DNA of 64,000 nt from Legionella tucsonensis (GTDB lineage: Bacteria; Pseudomonadota; Gammaproteobacteria; Legionellales; Legionellaceae): positions 2,024,231-2,088,230 of the forward strand of contig NZ_LNZA01000001.1 in assembly GCF_001468035.1 (NCBI RefSeq), written 5' to 3'. Shown here piece by piece: positions 50,833-59,314 of this stretch; the stretch's first letter is position 1; each line of letters opens with the position of its first letter. The notes beneath the pieces are model-generated. The model was not told the origin of the DNA. It did not search any database and saw only the letters and a program-made list of their open reading frames with translations. Both the position numbers and the translations under genes were made by a program.

Positions 50833-52224
50833 ATGGCATATACCAAAATTGATCAGCCTTTTTTAGAAGCCTTTACCAGCGAGTTTATTTTACATTTAAG
50901 TAAACCTTACGACCCTCATGAGGAAAACGGAGCACAAGAAATGATCGCTCAAGCCTCATTCGGTGATTTCGGTAAAATATCGAGAATCTTTGATCAACTG
51001 GCACGACTTCCCTGTATCTCAAGAGAAGAATTCAACAACAGGATGGCAGAGACAAAAAGCATTGAAGTCTACATGAAACCCATTATTGATAAGGTTGCAG
51101 AACTTCTTCTAACCCCGGATAAATCGCGACTTAATGATAAGGTAATTAAAGCAATTGGTGTGGATAACTATTGTCGCTTAGTCAATGGAAAAAATGTTTC
51201 CCAGGAAAAAGATAAAATTGAGATTGTTGCGAATATAGATGAAAGTGCTGGACAAAAAGCTAACAATAAAGCACAAGAAAAGTTTGTAAAGACTGAAAGA
51301 AATCTTGCCAAATCCTTTCTCGAAGCGATCCTGCCCTGTTATTCAGCATGTATTTATGAAAATAACGTTCTGCCCGAGGAAAGAACCAGACATCTCCTTG
51401 AGAATCAGATTAGGGAACTCAAAAGTAAAATACAAAGCATCGATGAAACGAAAAAAGGGATTTTTCCTACTGGATGGGAAGAGCCAAATCTGGTATCCGA
51501 AAAAATCAGTCTCAAAGAGTTTGATAAGCAAGGAAAAGAACTAGTTATTGAAATTCGGGCTGTTTTACAAGATGAATCATCAAATATAGAAAGGATATGG
51601 GAATTATTAAAAAAATGCGATGCATTAGTTACTCGAGGAACAGCTCTTCTTCTCGAGTCAAACGCAGAACTAGGTAAGATGACCGATCCGATACAACAGC
51701 TTGGGTTACGGCTTGCCAAAAATAATGGCTCAATATTTGACTTAAAAGAAGAGCCACGCAAACCCGATTACTTTACGTTAAAAAACAAGGTAGACGCCTT
51801 ACTAGAAATAATCCGACTTTCCAAATCCAAACTTACAAATTCGGAGTTAAGTGGTGCAATGAATGAATTGGAAAAAAAACTGGAAGAGGCGGAAAGTCAA
51901 CTAAATACATTTCATAATGAATTTGCTGAGCAACTCAAAGATAGATTACCAATACCTGATCAAGCAATAGAACCTGCACTTGAGCCATACACCAAGGGTA
52001 TTTCGACATTTTTGGAGGCTATAGATCAAACCAAAATGAAAGATTTAAAGCCTTATGAAATGAGTGTAGTACAACGTATCATTAATGTAATCAGCTTTGG
52101 CTATTTCTTCGCTGAAGAAAGAATACATGAAAACAGCAGCCTTCATATGAAAAGTGAACTGATGAAAATGAAAAGTGAATTAGATAACCCAATGTCTGAA
52201 GCAGCAGTATACAGCTACTCGTAG
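50833..52224 (+). CDS. Unrecognised coiled-coil protein between tsaD and rpsU, candidate effector
   Basis: 463 residues from the ATG at 50833 with GGAG 7 bp upstream. It is soluble and highly charged. Long heptad-like helices run about 160-200, 235-300 and 335-385 (MNELEKKLEEAESQLNTFHN). A short hydrophobic stretch is near 425 (VVQRIINVISFGYFF). No catalytic motif is seen. The TATAAT at 50744-50749 is a likely -10 element. Its insertion within a conserved housekeeping divergence and its coiled-coil content fit a Dot/Icm substrate, but that is inference. Confidence 0.55.
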   Translation: MAYTKIDQPFLEAFTSEFILHLSKPYDPHEENGAQEMIAQASFGDFGKISRIFDQLARLPCISREEFNNRMAETKSIEVYMKPIIDKVAELLLTPDKSRLNDKVIKAIGVDNYCRLVNGKNVSQEKDKIEIVANIDESAGQKANNKAQEKFVKTERNLAKSFLEAILPCYSACIYENNVLPEERTRHLLENQIRELKSKIQSIDETKKGIFPTGWEEPNLVSEKISLKEFDKQGKELVIEIRAVLQDESSNIERIWELLKKCDALVTRGTALLLESNAELGKMTDPIQQLGLRLAKNNGSIFDLKEEPRKPDYFTLKNKVDALLEIIRLSKSKLTNSELSGAMNELEKKLEEAESQLNTFHNEFAEQLKDRLPIPDQAIEPALEPYTKGISTFLEAIDQTKMKDLKPYEMSVVQRIINVISFGYFFAEERIHENSSLHMKSELMKMKSELDNPMSEAAVYSYS

Positions 52225-52311
52225 TAACATTAATTCATATATTTAGGCCGTTTAATTTATTATCCAGGCCTAATTCTCACTTGTAATTAATAAAAATTTA
52301 TAGTTTAAAAC

Positions 52312-52340
52312 TTGACGCGTGCTTCAACTAGCACTAGAAT
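52312..52340 (+). promoter_or_regulatory. Near-consensus sigma-70 promoter for rpsU
   Basis: TTGACG (52312-52317) and TAGAAT (52335-52340) are separated by exactly 17 bp. The rpsU start is 40 bp further on, with AACCAGAGGATTAG just before it. This is the expected main promoter of the rpsU-yqeY-dnaG-rpoD cluster. Confidence 0.75.
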
Positions 52341-52380
52341 TGCCCACCTATTAAGATCAAATAACCAGAGGATTAGTTTA

Positions 52381-52611
52381 ATGCCTACCGTTCGCGTCAA
52401 AGAAGGCGAAAACCCAGAATACGCACTGCGCCGTTTCAAGCGCTCTTGTGAAAAAGCCGGTATTTTAACCGAATTACGCCGTCGTGAATTCTATGAAAAA
52501 CCAACTGCTGAGCGTAAGCGTAAACAAGCTGCTGCAGTAAAACGTCATCTGAAGAAAATTTCTCGTGATATGACAGCAAAACAACAAGGCGGAAAACGCC
52601 GACGTAAATAG
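52381..52611 (+). CDS. rpsU: 30S ribosomal protein S21
   Basis: 76 residues, very basic, starting [20 protein letters not shown] at the ATG at 52381; an upstream in-frame ATG would lie inside the promoter. C-terminal GGKRRRK is normal but slightly longer than in E. coli (71 residues). S21 helps base-pair the 3' end of 16S rRNA with mRNA. It is the first gene of the macromolecular-synthesis cluster. Confidence 0.97.
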   Translation: MPTVRVKEGENPEYALRRFKRSCEKAGILTELRRREFYEKPTAERKRKQAAAVKRHLKKISRDMTAKQQGGKRRRK

Positions 52612-52637
52612 GATTTTTCTATCCTGTATTTTTTACC

Positions 52638-52694
52638 AAGGCCACATGTACCTCGCATAGTCACAGTGATTATGGTGTCGTATTTAGTGGCCTT
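52638..52694 (+). terminator. Hairpin/attenuator between rpsU and yqeY
   Basis: AAGGCCAC (52638-52645) pairs with GTGGCCTT (52687-52694) around a 41-nt loop that contains the smaller pair CAC..GTG, and TTGCTTTTC follows. In E. coli an attenuator lies between rpsU and dnaG, so partial termination here would be consistent. The long loop lowers confidence. Confidence 0.5.
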
Positions 52695-52747
52695 TTGCTT
52701 TTCAGTGATTAAGGGCCGAGCTGCTCATTAGATTTTAAGGAATAAAA

Positions 52748-53191
52748 ATGACGATTAAAGAACGCCTCAATAATGATGTTAAAGATGCAATGCGAGCCAA
52801 GGATAAAGAACTTTTATCCACACTTCGTTTAATCACTGCTGCAGTAAAACAAGTTGAAGTAGATGAGCGTATCGAAGTGGACGATGAGCGCATGTTAGTG
52901 ATTTTGGATAAAATGAGTAAACAACGCAAAGAATCCATAGCACAATATGAAAAAGCCAATCGAGAGGATCTAGTCGCTCAGGAACAATATGAACTGGATG
53001 TTCTGAAAAAATACTTGCCTAAACCTTTATCTGCTGCAGAAATCGAAAAAATGATTCAAGATGCTATTGCTTCGACTGGTGCCGAAAAAATGGCTGATAT
53101 GGGTAAAGTGATGGCACTTTTAAAACCCAGCTTGCAAGGACGTGCTGATATGGCTCAAGTCAGCGCCATAATAAAGGCTAAGTTAAGTTAA
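52748..53191 (+). CDS. GatB/YqeY-domain protein
   Basis: 147 residues. It starts MTIKERLNNDVKDAMRAKDK, and the YqeY domain with the DGKVMALLKPSLQGRAD-type end is intact (GKVMALLKPSLQGRADMAQV). The family resembles the tRNA-binding tail of GatB, and the role is unclear. It is 8 bp upstream of dnaG. Placement between rpsU and dnaG is common in gammaproteobacteria. Confidence 0.9.
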   Translation: MTIKERLNNDVKDAMRAKDKELLSTLRLITAAVKQVEVDERIEVDDERMLVILDKMSKQRKESIAQYEKANREDLVAQEQYELDVLKKYLPKPLSAAEIEKMIQDAIASTGAEKMADMGKVMALLKPSLQGRADMAQVSAIIKAKLS

Positions 53192-53199
53192 GGATCAAC

Positions 53200-54918
53200 A
53201 TGTCTGGCTTAATCCCGCAGCCATTCATTGATGATCTTCTCCACCGAACGGATCTGGTTGAATTAATTGACAGCTATGTTCCCTTGAAAAAAAGAGGGAA
53301 CAGCCATATTGCGTGCTGTCCTTTTCATAACGAAAAATCTCCTTCATTTAATGTCGTTGCCAAAAAGCAGTTTTATCACTGCTTTGGCTGTGGTGCTTCA
53401 GGCAATGCCATCAGCTTTATCATGAATTATCTCAATCAGGGATTCGTTGATGCGGTTGAAACGCTGGCTACTCGTCTGGGCTTAGCAATTCCTCGAGACA
53501 AACAAACTGAAAAAAATAATCCATCACAGGATCTTTATAAACTTATGTCTTCTGTAAGTCTTTATTATCAAAAAAAATTAAAACATGAAGGAAAACCTGC
53601 CATCGATTATTTGCGTGGCAGAGGCTTAAGTGGAGAAATCGCGAAGCTGTATCAATTAGGTTATGCGAATGAAGGATGGCATCATCTTGAAAAAGCATTC
53701 CCTCGCAATCAACGTGAATTGATTGCAACCGGGATGTTAATTAAAAATGAAGAGGGAAAAATTTATGACCGATATCGAAACCGCGTCATGTTTCCTATTC
53801 ATGACCGTCATGGACGCATTATAGGCTTTGGCGGGCGCGTCCTTGACGCAGAACAAAGACCTAAATACCTTAATTCACCTGAAACAGTCATTTTCCAAAA
53901 AAGCAGAGAATTATATGGGTTACACCAGATTCTAAGCCAGCAAAAAACAATAGATTACATTATTGTGGTTGAAGGTTATATGGATGTGATTGCATTAGCC
54001 CAACATGGAATTATGAATGCGGTAGCTACCTTAGGAACTGCAACCAGTACTTATCACATTCAACTTCTTGCGAAACATACTAAATCGCTAATTTTTTGTT
54101 TTGATGGTGATAATGCTGGAAAACAAGCTGCATGGCGTGCCCTTGAAAGCAGCTTGCCGCATTTGAATCTGGGACTCGATGCCAGTTTTATGTTTTTACC
54201 AGATGGGCATGACCCAGACAGTTTAGTTCGCAATGAAGGCAAAGACCATTTTTTAAATCAACTTAAACAAGCTATCCCACTGCATCGATTTCTTTTTGAT
54301 AACTTAGCCAAAGACCTCAATTTACTTCGTCCCGCAGGAAAGACTCAATTAATTAATTTAGTCAAACCTTTTTTACAAAAAATGAATGAGGGCTCATACA
54401 AGCAATTACTTATCGGAGATCTTGCTCGTTTAACTCATATCGAAACGCATCGCTTAAGCCAGCTGGTTACCCAAGAATCTAATCCATACCAGCAGGAACA
54501 GATGATGACTATAGCGCGTACACCAATACGCGTTGCTGTGGCCTTGCTCTTACAACATCCAGAAATTTATGCGCGGATCCAGCAACACATAAATCTCGAG
54601 CTACTGGACACTAAAGAACATGAAATTTTATTGCAACTGTTACAACAACTGGCAACGAACTCACAAGCCACTACCGCAACACTTATTGAATCATGGCGTG
54701 ATCATCCTTTTTTTGATTCCATAAATAGGCTCGCTGCCTGGGATCATTTAGTTCCTGAACAAGAATTAGTCAAGGAATTTATTGATATTATGTTTTTTTT
54801 ACAAAAACAAAATCGTGAATTAACCATACGTCAACTGATTAATAAATCACGCCAACAAGGCTTAAATGAAGAGGAAAAAATAAAGTTACAAGACATGTTA
54901 AAAGAACGCCATGTTTGA
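53200..54918 (+). CDS. dnaG: DNA primase
   Basis: 572 residues. The CHC2 zinc motif (CCPFHNEKSPSFN...YHCFGCGASGN, about 39-66), the Toprim motifs VVEGYMD (about 263) and FCFDGDNAGKQA (about 303-314), and a C-terminal DnaB-binding helical domain are all present. It makes RNA primers for replication. Tight spacing after yqeY indicates co-transcription. Confidence 0.96.
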   Translation: MSGLIPQPFIDDLLHRTDLVELIDSYVPLKKRGNSHIACCPFHNEKSPSFNVVAKKQFYHCFGCGASGNAISFIMNYLNQGFVDAVETLATRLGLAIPRDKQTEKNNPSQDLYKLMSSVSLYYQKKLKHEGKPAIDYLRGRGLSGEIAKLYQLGYANEGWHHLEKAFPRNQRELIATGMLIKNEEGKIYDRYRNRVMFPIHDRHGRIIGFGGRVLDAEQRPKYLNSPETVIFQKSRELYGLHQILSQQKTIDYIIVVEGYMDVIALAQHGIMNAVATLGTATSTYHIQLLAKHTKSLIFCFDGDNAGKQAAWRALESSLPHLNLGLDASFMFLPDGHDPDSLVRNEGKDHFLNQLKQAIPLHRFLFDNLAKDLNLLRPAGKTQLINLVKPFLQKMNEGSYKQLLIGDLARLTHIETHRLSQLVTQESNPYQQEQMMTIARTPIRVAVALLLQHPEIYARIQQHINLELLDTKEHEILLQLLQQLATNSQATTATLIESWRDHPFFDSINRLAAWDHLVPEQELVKEFIDIMFFLQKQNRELTIRQLINKSRQQGLNEEEKIKLQDMLKERHV

Positions 54919-55190
54919 CTTGGTACCTAGCTAAATTCCAGCGTGGCTACGTTTGGACAATGCAATTAGTATTAACCCTAACTCATGCGGTGTTCCATAA
55001 TGTGCTAGACTCTTGTAAAGAAGCTATCCAGAAAAAAGCAATGAAAAATTACTGGTATGTTGCAGCCTCCCGGTTTATAATTATAAGATTTTGTAATCCT
55101 AAAGAAGCAAGCAATCCAATTAGTGCTAAATAATGCTGTAGATTCCATTGTTTTTTAGGATAATGTCCAATTGTCCCTAGAGAAGTGCCT

Positions 55191-57059
55191 ATGACCATAC
55201 ATGATCAAGAACAGCAAAGCTCACAGATAACCAAAGTCATTAGCCTAGGTAAGGAACAAGGTTATTTGACTTACAGTCAGATCAATGATTTGCTGCCTAA
55301 TATAGTCGACACAGAACATTTTGATGTCATTATCAGTATGCTGGAAGGCATGAACATCAAGGTATTTGAATTACCGCCTGGTGATGATGAACTGGCTCTT
55401 CTGCTTAATACAGAAGAAGTTCCAGATATTGAAGAAGCTGCAATGGTACTTGCCTCTGTGGACAAGGAAACTGGCCGTACAACCGATCCGGTTCGTATGT
55501 ACATGCGTGAAATGGGTACAGTGGAGCTGTTGACCCGTGAAGGCGAGATTCGTATCGCGAAACGCATTGAAGAAGGCATTTACCAAGTACTTAAAGCTTT
55601 GGCTAATTATCCTGAAACTGTCCAGTTAGTGCTTGACGATTATGATCGTTTCAATGCTCAAGAAATTCGTCTAAATGAGATTATTAGCGGCTTTTCTGAT
55701 GTTGAAGATGAAATAGCTCCTGCTGCAAGTATTGGCTCCATGCTTGATGAAGATCGACAAAATGATGATCTGCTTCTTTCTGATGAGGAAGAAGATGAAG
55801 AGGGCGAAGGTGGTATAGGGGAAGTCGATGATGGTCCAAACCCAGAACAAGCAAAAATTTATTTTGATGACTTACGCAAGGCCTATGAAGAAGCAATAGC
55901 TGTACTAAAAGAGCTGGGAAGAGACCACGCTAAGGCACTGAAAACGTTAGAAACCATGTCTGAGTCGTTCTTAAAGCTCAAGCTTACCTCCAGACAGGTT
56001 GATCGTTTAACACGTCATTTCCGCCAACTACGTAACCACATCAGAGAATTCGAGCGTGGCATTATGCGCCTTTGTATTGAAAAAGCACGTATTCCGCGAA
56101 AACTGTTCATTGATACATTCCCAGGCCAAGAAACAGACATGGAATGGCTCAATAGCATTATTAGCAAACACGGTAAAAAACTCGATATGAACCGTATCCA
56201 GGAACATACCGAGGAAATTCTGCGTATCCAATCTCGATTGATCGCATTCGAAGCCGAATACGGCTTGACGATTGCTGAAATTAAAGACATCAACCGTAAA
56301 ATGTCCATTGGCGAAGCTAAAGCACGTCGCGCCAAAAAAGAAATGGTTGAAGCCAACTTACGTTTGGTTATTTCCATCGCAAAAAAATACACCAACCGCG
56401 GCTTGCAATTCCTGGATTTAATTCAGGAAGGCAACATCGGTTTGATGAAAGCAGTAGATAAATTTGAATACCGTCGCGGTTATAAGTTCTCCACCTATGC
56501 AACTTGGTGGATTCGACAAGCAATTACCCGCTCTATCGCCGATCAAGCGCGTACCATCCGTATTCCGGTACACATGATCGAAACGATTAACAAGCTCAAT
56601 CGAATTTCCAGACAAATACTTCAGGAAACTGGCCGTGAAGCCACACCCGAAGAATTAGCTGAAAAAATGGAATTGAGCGAAGACAAGATTCGTAAAGTCT
56701 TAAAAATTGCTAAAGAACCTATTTCCATGGAAACTCCAGTGGGTGATGATGATGATTCGCACTTAGGTGATTTTATTGAAGACAATAACATTGAGTCACC
56801 AATCGACATGGCAACTGCTGAGGGTCTTCGCGAGGCAACTCTGGAAATATTGGAAACTTTAACCCCAAGAGAAGCCAAAGTACTTCGTATGCGTTTTGGT
56901 ATCGAAATGAATACCGACCATACTTTGGAAGAAGTAGGCAAACAATTTGACGTAACTCGTGAGCGAATTCGTCAAATCGAAGCTAAAGCGCTTCGCAAAC
57001 TGCGTCATCCATCTCGTTCAGAGAAACTGAGAAGCTTCCTCGAAGGTGATGAAGGCTAA
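55191..57059 (+). CDS. rpoD: RNA polymerase sigma factor RpoD (sigma-70)
   Basis: 622 residues from the ATG at 55191 with AGAGAAG 5 bp upstream; GTG 55185 is the alternative. Region 1.1 (about 15-90), the acidic non-conserved insert ([15 protein letters not shown], about 200-215), region 2 ([20 protein letters not shown]), region 3 and region 4 ([18 protein letters not shown]) are intact. It is the primary sigma factor. About 270 bp upstream separate it from dnaG, so an internal promoter is likely. Confidence 0.97.
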   Translation: MTIHDQEQQSSQITKVISLGKEQGYLTYSQINDLLPNIVDTEHFDVIISMLEGMNIKVFELPPGDDELALLLNTEEVPDIEEAAMVLASVDKETGRTTDPVRMYMREMGTVELLTREGEIRIAKRIEEGIYQVLKALANYPETVQLVLDDYDRFNAQEIRLNEIISGFSDVEDEIAPAASIGSMLDEDRQNDDLLLSDEEEDEEGEGGIGEVDDGPNPEQAKIYFDDLRKAYEEAIAVLKELGRDHAKALKTLETMSESFLKLKLTSRQVDRLTRHFRQLRNHIREFERGIMRLCIEKARIPRKLFIDTFPGQETDMEWLNSIISKHGKKLDMNRIQEHTEEILRIQSRLIAFEAEYGLTIAEIKDINRKMSIGEAKARRAKKEMVEANLRLVISIAKKYTNRGLQFLDLIQEGNIGLMKAVDKFEYRRGYKFSTYATWWIRQAITRSIADQARTIRIPVHMIETINKLNRISRQILQETGREATPEELAEKMELSEDKIRKVLKIAKEPISMETPVGDDDDSHLGDFIEDNNIESPIDMATAEGLREATLEILETLTPREAKVLRMRFGIEMNTDHTLEEVGKQFDVTRERIRQIEAKALRKLRHPSRSEKLRSFLEGDEG

Positions 57060-57113
57060 TTATTCAAATAAAGAGGAAGGATAAAAAGGATTTGTGACTC
57101 TTTACTCCTCCCT

Positions 57114-57137
57114 ACCCTCTCCCGAATGGGAGAGGGT
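57114..57137. terminator. Perfect hairpin after rpoD
   Basis: ACCCTCTCCC (57114-57123), loop GAAT, GGGAGAGGGT (57128-57137): a 10-bp GC-rich stem 54 bp after the rpoD stop. Only a short AATTCT follows, so it may be a factor-assisted terminator or a repeat unit. Confidence 0.55.
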
Positions 57138-57213
57138 AATTCTGAGAGTTCCTAAAAAAATCACAAAAAAAACTAGAACATTAAACAAATTAAGTTTAAA
57201 ATGACCCCTCTCC

Positions 57214-57290
57214 GGGCCCATAGCTCAGTTGGTCAGAGCAGCGGACTCATAATCCGTTGGTCCTAGGTTCAAGTCCTAGTGGGCCCACCA
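57214..57290 (+). tRNA. tRNA-Ile2, anticodon CAU (lysidine-modified)
   Basis: 77 nt with an encoded CCA. The acceptor stem GGGCCCA pairs with TGGGCCC. The D arm is GCTCAGTTGGTCAGAGC, the anticodon arm GCGGA-CTCATAA-TCCGT with anticodon CAT, and the T arm CTAGG-TTCAAGT-CCTAG. The ACTCATAATC anticodon context matches the AUA-reading tRNA-Ile2 modified by TilS, rather than initiator or elongator Met. A TAAAAT -10-like hexamer is at 57197-57202. Unrelated accessory genes start right after it, so it is a plausible integration site. Confidence 0.88.
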
Positions 57291-57336
57291 ATAAAATCAA
57301 GTAGTTACGAACTACCCCCTCCTGAAAACTGACCTC

Positions 57337-57358
57337 ATGGGGCACTGATGGGGCAGTT
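57337..57358 (+). repeat. Tandem 11-bp repeat beside the tRNA
   Basis: ATGGGGCACTG is followed directly by ATGGGGCAGTT. Tandem GGGGCA units close to a tRNA 3' end are reminiscent of the arms around integrase genes of tRNA-linked elements. No integrase and no second copy of the tRNA end were found in the window. Confidence 0.35.
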
Positions 57359-57435
57359 GAAAATATCAAGTCACGACACATATCCGTAAATCACAACTGT
57401 ACTTTATTTAATATCTGACACATGCAGGATCGCTC

Positions 57436-57795
57436 GTGAATTCAGACACTGGTATAAACTGTGGTGCATTTCCTAATATGAAGAGTGAGGTACATGATTA
57501 CATAAATGCTGTCAATGAAGTTGCACAAGAGATATTAGATAAACATAACATTGTCATAACACCAACAGATAAATGGTTGGAAACAATGGATTATGAAAAT
57601 CTCTCCTGGTACAGCTACACCTTTTTGATTAACCGTAATGTAGAAACCATTTTCAAATTAAATTGTGAATTTGCTGAATATTTTGAATTAAGAAGTTTGT
57701 CTAAATACAAAGGCAGCCAGGAAGTGACTTTTATGTTTGAACGCAAGGAAGAAGAAAATGCCTATCCAACCCAACGATCTCTTAATACTTTCTAA
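57436..57795 (+). CDS. Unrecognised partner of a HEPN-like protein
   Basis: 119 residues from GTG 57436, preceded by AGGA 7 bp upstream; an ATG at 57478 is possible. It is soluble, mixed alpha/beta, with an aromatic-rich centre (NLSWYSYTFLINRNVETIF). I recognise no family. Its last 38 bp overlap the next gene in another frame, so the two are translationally linked. The layout of a small protein in front of a HEPN-like protein recalls toxin-antitoxin or defence pairs, but nothing in the sequence proves it. Confidence 0.5.
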   Translation: MNSDTGINCGAFPNMKSEVHDYINAVNEVAQEILDKHNIVITPTDKWLETMDYENLSWYSYTFLINRNVETIFKLNCEFAEYFELRSLSKYKGSQEVTFMFERKEEENAYPTQRSLNTF

Positions 57796-58171
57796 AAGCC
57801 TATTGAATAAAGCCACTGAAGAAGTAGAATTTAGGACATGTTCAAATCGTTCTTATTATGCCTGCTACCAAGAAGGCTGTAGAATCGCGCCTAAAGCCAC
57901 AGGATATAAACCCCCATCACAAAATAAAAAAAATATAGGCCATACTGACCTACATACACTTTTAAGTAATCATGAAAACCAAACTCCACCAAATCATAGG
58001 AGTCAAAAAGATAAGGCCATAATATATATTGGCGTTCTCATGAAGCAATGTTTTAATTTAAGAGTTAAAGCTGATTACAGGTTCAATGATACTTTCCAAT
58101 ACAATCAAGCCCTGATGGCACACCTCTTAGCAGATAAAATTATTAAGAAGGCAACAAAACTCATTCCATAA
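57758..58171 (+). CDS. HEPN-like domain protein with altered catalytic motif
   Basis: 137 residues from the ATG at 57758, with AAGGAAG upstream inside the preceding gene. The segment LLILSKSLLNKATEEVEFRT then SNRSYYACYQEG matches the HEPN helix pattern SRAYYAxFH. The RNase motif Rx4-6H would need His at position 38, but the residue is Gln (Arg31...Gln38). The middle is polar and the C-terminus helical (MAHLLADKIIKKATKL). Many HEPN proteins are RNase toxins or abortive-infection factors; loss of His suggests a binding or inactive form. Confidence 0.55.
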   Translation: MPIQPNDLLILSKSLLNKATEEVEFRTCSNRSYYACYQEGCRIAPKATGYKPPSQNKKNIGHTDLHTLLSNHENQTPPNHRSQKDKAIIYIGVLMKQCFNLRVKADYRFNDTFQYNQALMAHLLADKIIKKATKLIP

Positions 58172-58546
58172 TAGAATGTTCAAAAAGAGAAAATCTAGAG
58201 CGGGCTCTATTCACCATCTTTTTTTCCTTCTGCTTTTCCTTATAAAATCTACTGCAAATTCCCAGCAATGACGAGAAATATCACCTTATTTTTACCGCAG
58301 GAAACATTACTTATGAGCAGGTGAAAATTCTGCGGAACGCTTAGGCGTCTATGCTAAGCCACTTCGTTCACTTAATTCTGCGGTAGGACGTTTATAACCC
58401 CCAAACATCAAGCTAAGAAAATTATAATCCGAATATTTTCTATCATCTCAAAATAGTCATTTATTTTTATTAAAAATAAGAGCAATGGTCTATATTTAAC
58501 GTACTAAACAGATGAGTTGAAAAAATATCATAGAAGGAACATATTT
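58172..58546. other. Intergenic region between the HEPN-like pair and the isochorismatase-like gene
   Basis: 375 bp. A small GAGC-GG-GCTC stem followed after 12 nt by TTTTTTT (about 58199-58227) could terminate the HEPN-like unit. The rest is AT-rich with no frame or repeat I can support. It should include the promoter of the next gene. Confidence 0.35.
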
Positions 58547-59212
58547 ATGGACAAAAAAATAGAACTATTGACCCCCCAAAACTCCGTGTTATTAATGATT
58601 GATTATCAACCACAAATGGCTTTTGGTGTCGTAAGTATTGATCGGCAATCTTTGAAGAATAATGCCGTAGCCTTGGCTAACGCAGCAAAACTATTCCAGG
58701 TTCCTACTATTCTTACCTCTGTGGAGACAGAAAGTTTTAGTGGTTTTATATGGCCAGAGTTACTCGATGTATTCCCTAAAAATGATGTTATTGAGCGTAG
58801 CAGCATGAACTCATGGGACTCTCAACTAGTGAGGCAACATGTTGATAATACTGGCAGGAAAAAGTTAATTCTTGCAGGCTTGTGGACTGAAGTATGCATC
58901 AACATGTGTGCTTTTTCAGCAATGCAAGATGGTTATGAAATTTATGTAGTTGAGGATGCTTGTGGTGGTACAAGCGAAATAGCACAACAATCCTCTATGA
59001 ATCGAATGCAACAGGCTGGAGTTGTCTCTGTAACTTGGCAGCAAATACTGCTTGAATGGCAACGTGATTGGGCAAGAAAAGATACTTATGATGGTGTCAT
59101 GAATATTGTCAAAGAATTTAGTGGTGCTTACGGTATGGGCGTTGATTATGCTTATACAATGCTTCACAAACAAAAGCCAAGAAGTGAATGGAAAGGTAAA
59201 ATGGTTAAATAA
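58547..59212 (+). CDS. Isochorismatase-like cysteine hydrolase (YcaC type)
   Basis: 221 residues from the ATG at 58547 with AGAAGGAAC upstream. The cysteine-hydrolase set is visible: Asp in LLMIDYQPQM (about residue 21), and the nucleophile Cys in LAGLWTEVCINMCAF (about 119) preceded by the WTE signature of YcaC. A Lys near GRKKLIL is too close to the Cys to be the catalytic one. The family hydrolyses amide-type bonds, with unknown substrate. It lies 102 bp upstream of an amidohydrolase gene and may act with it. Confidence 0.8.
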   Translation: MDKKIELLTPQNSVLLMIDYQPQMAFGVVSIDRQSLKNNAVALANAAKLFQVPTILTSVETESFSGFIWPELLDVFPKNDVIERSSMNSWDSQLVRQHVDNTGRKKLILAGLWTEVCINMCAFSAMQDGYEIYVVEDACGGTSEIAQQSSMNRMQQAGVVSVTWQQILLEWQRDWARKDTYDGVMNIVKEFSGAYGMGVDYAYTMLHKQKPRSEWKGKMVK

Positions 59213-59314
59213 TATATTTCTTAAGGAGTAGATAAATACGCGACTCTCAGCCTAATCAAAACACTAACGTAGGCTAATGATTCTATATCAGGGTTAATCA
59301 AGGAGAATCTTGCA

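Noticed and set aside
54915-55133. 72-codon frame between dnaG and rpoD
   Set aside because: It overlaps the dnaG stop and reads as unstructured translation of a promoter-bearing gap.
57214-57290. Reading the CAU tRNA as tRNA-Met
   Set aside because: The ACTCATAATC anticodon context and overall resemblance to ileX-type genes favour lysidine-modified tRNA-Ile2.
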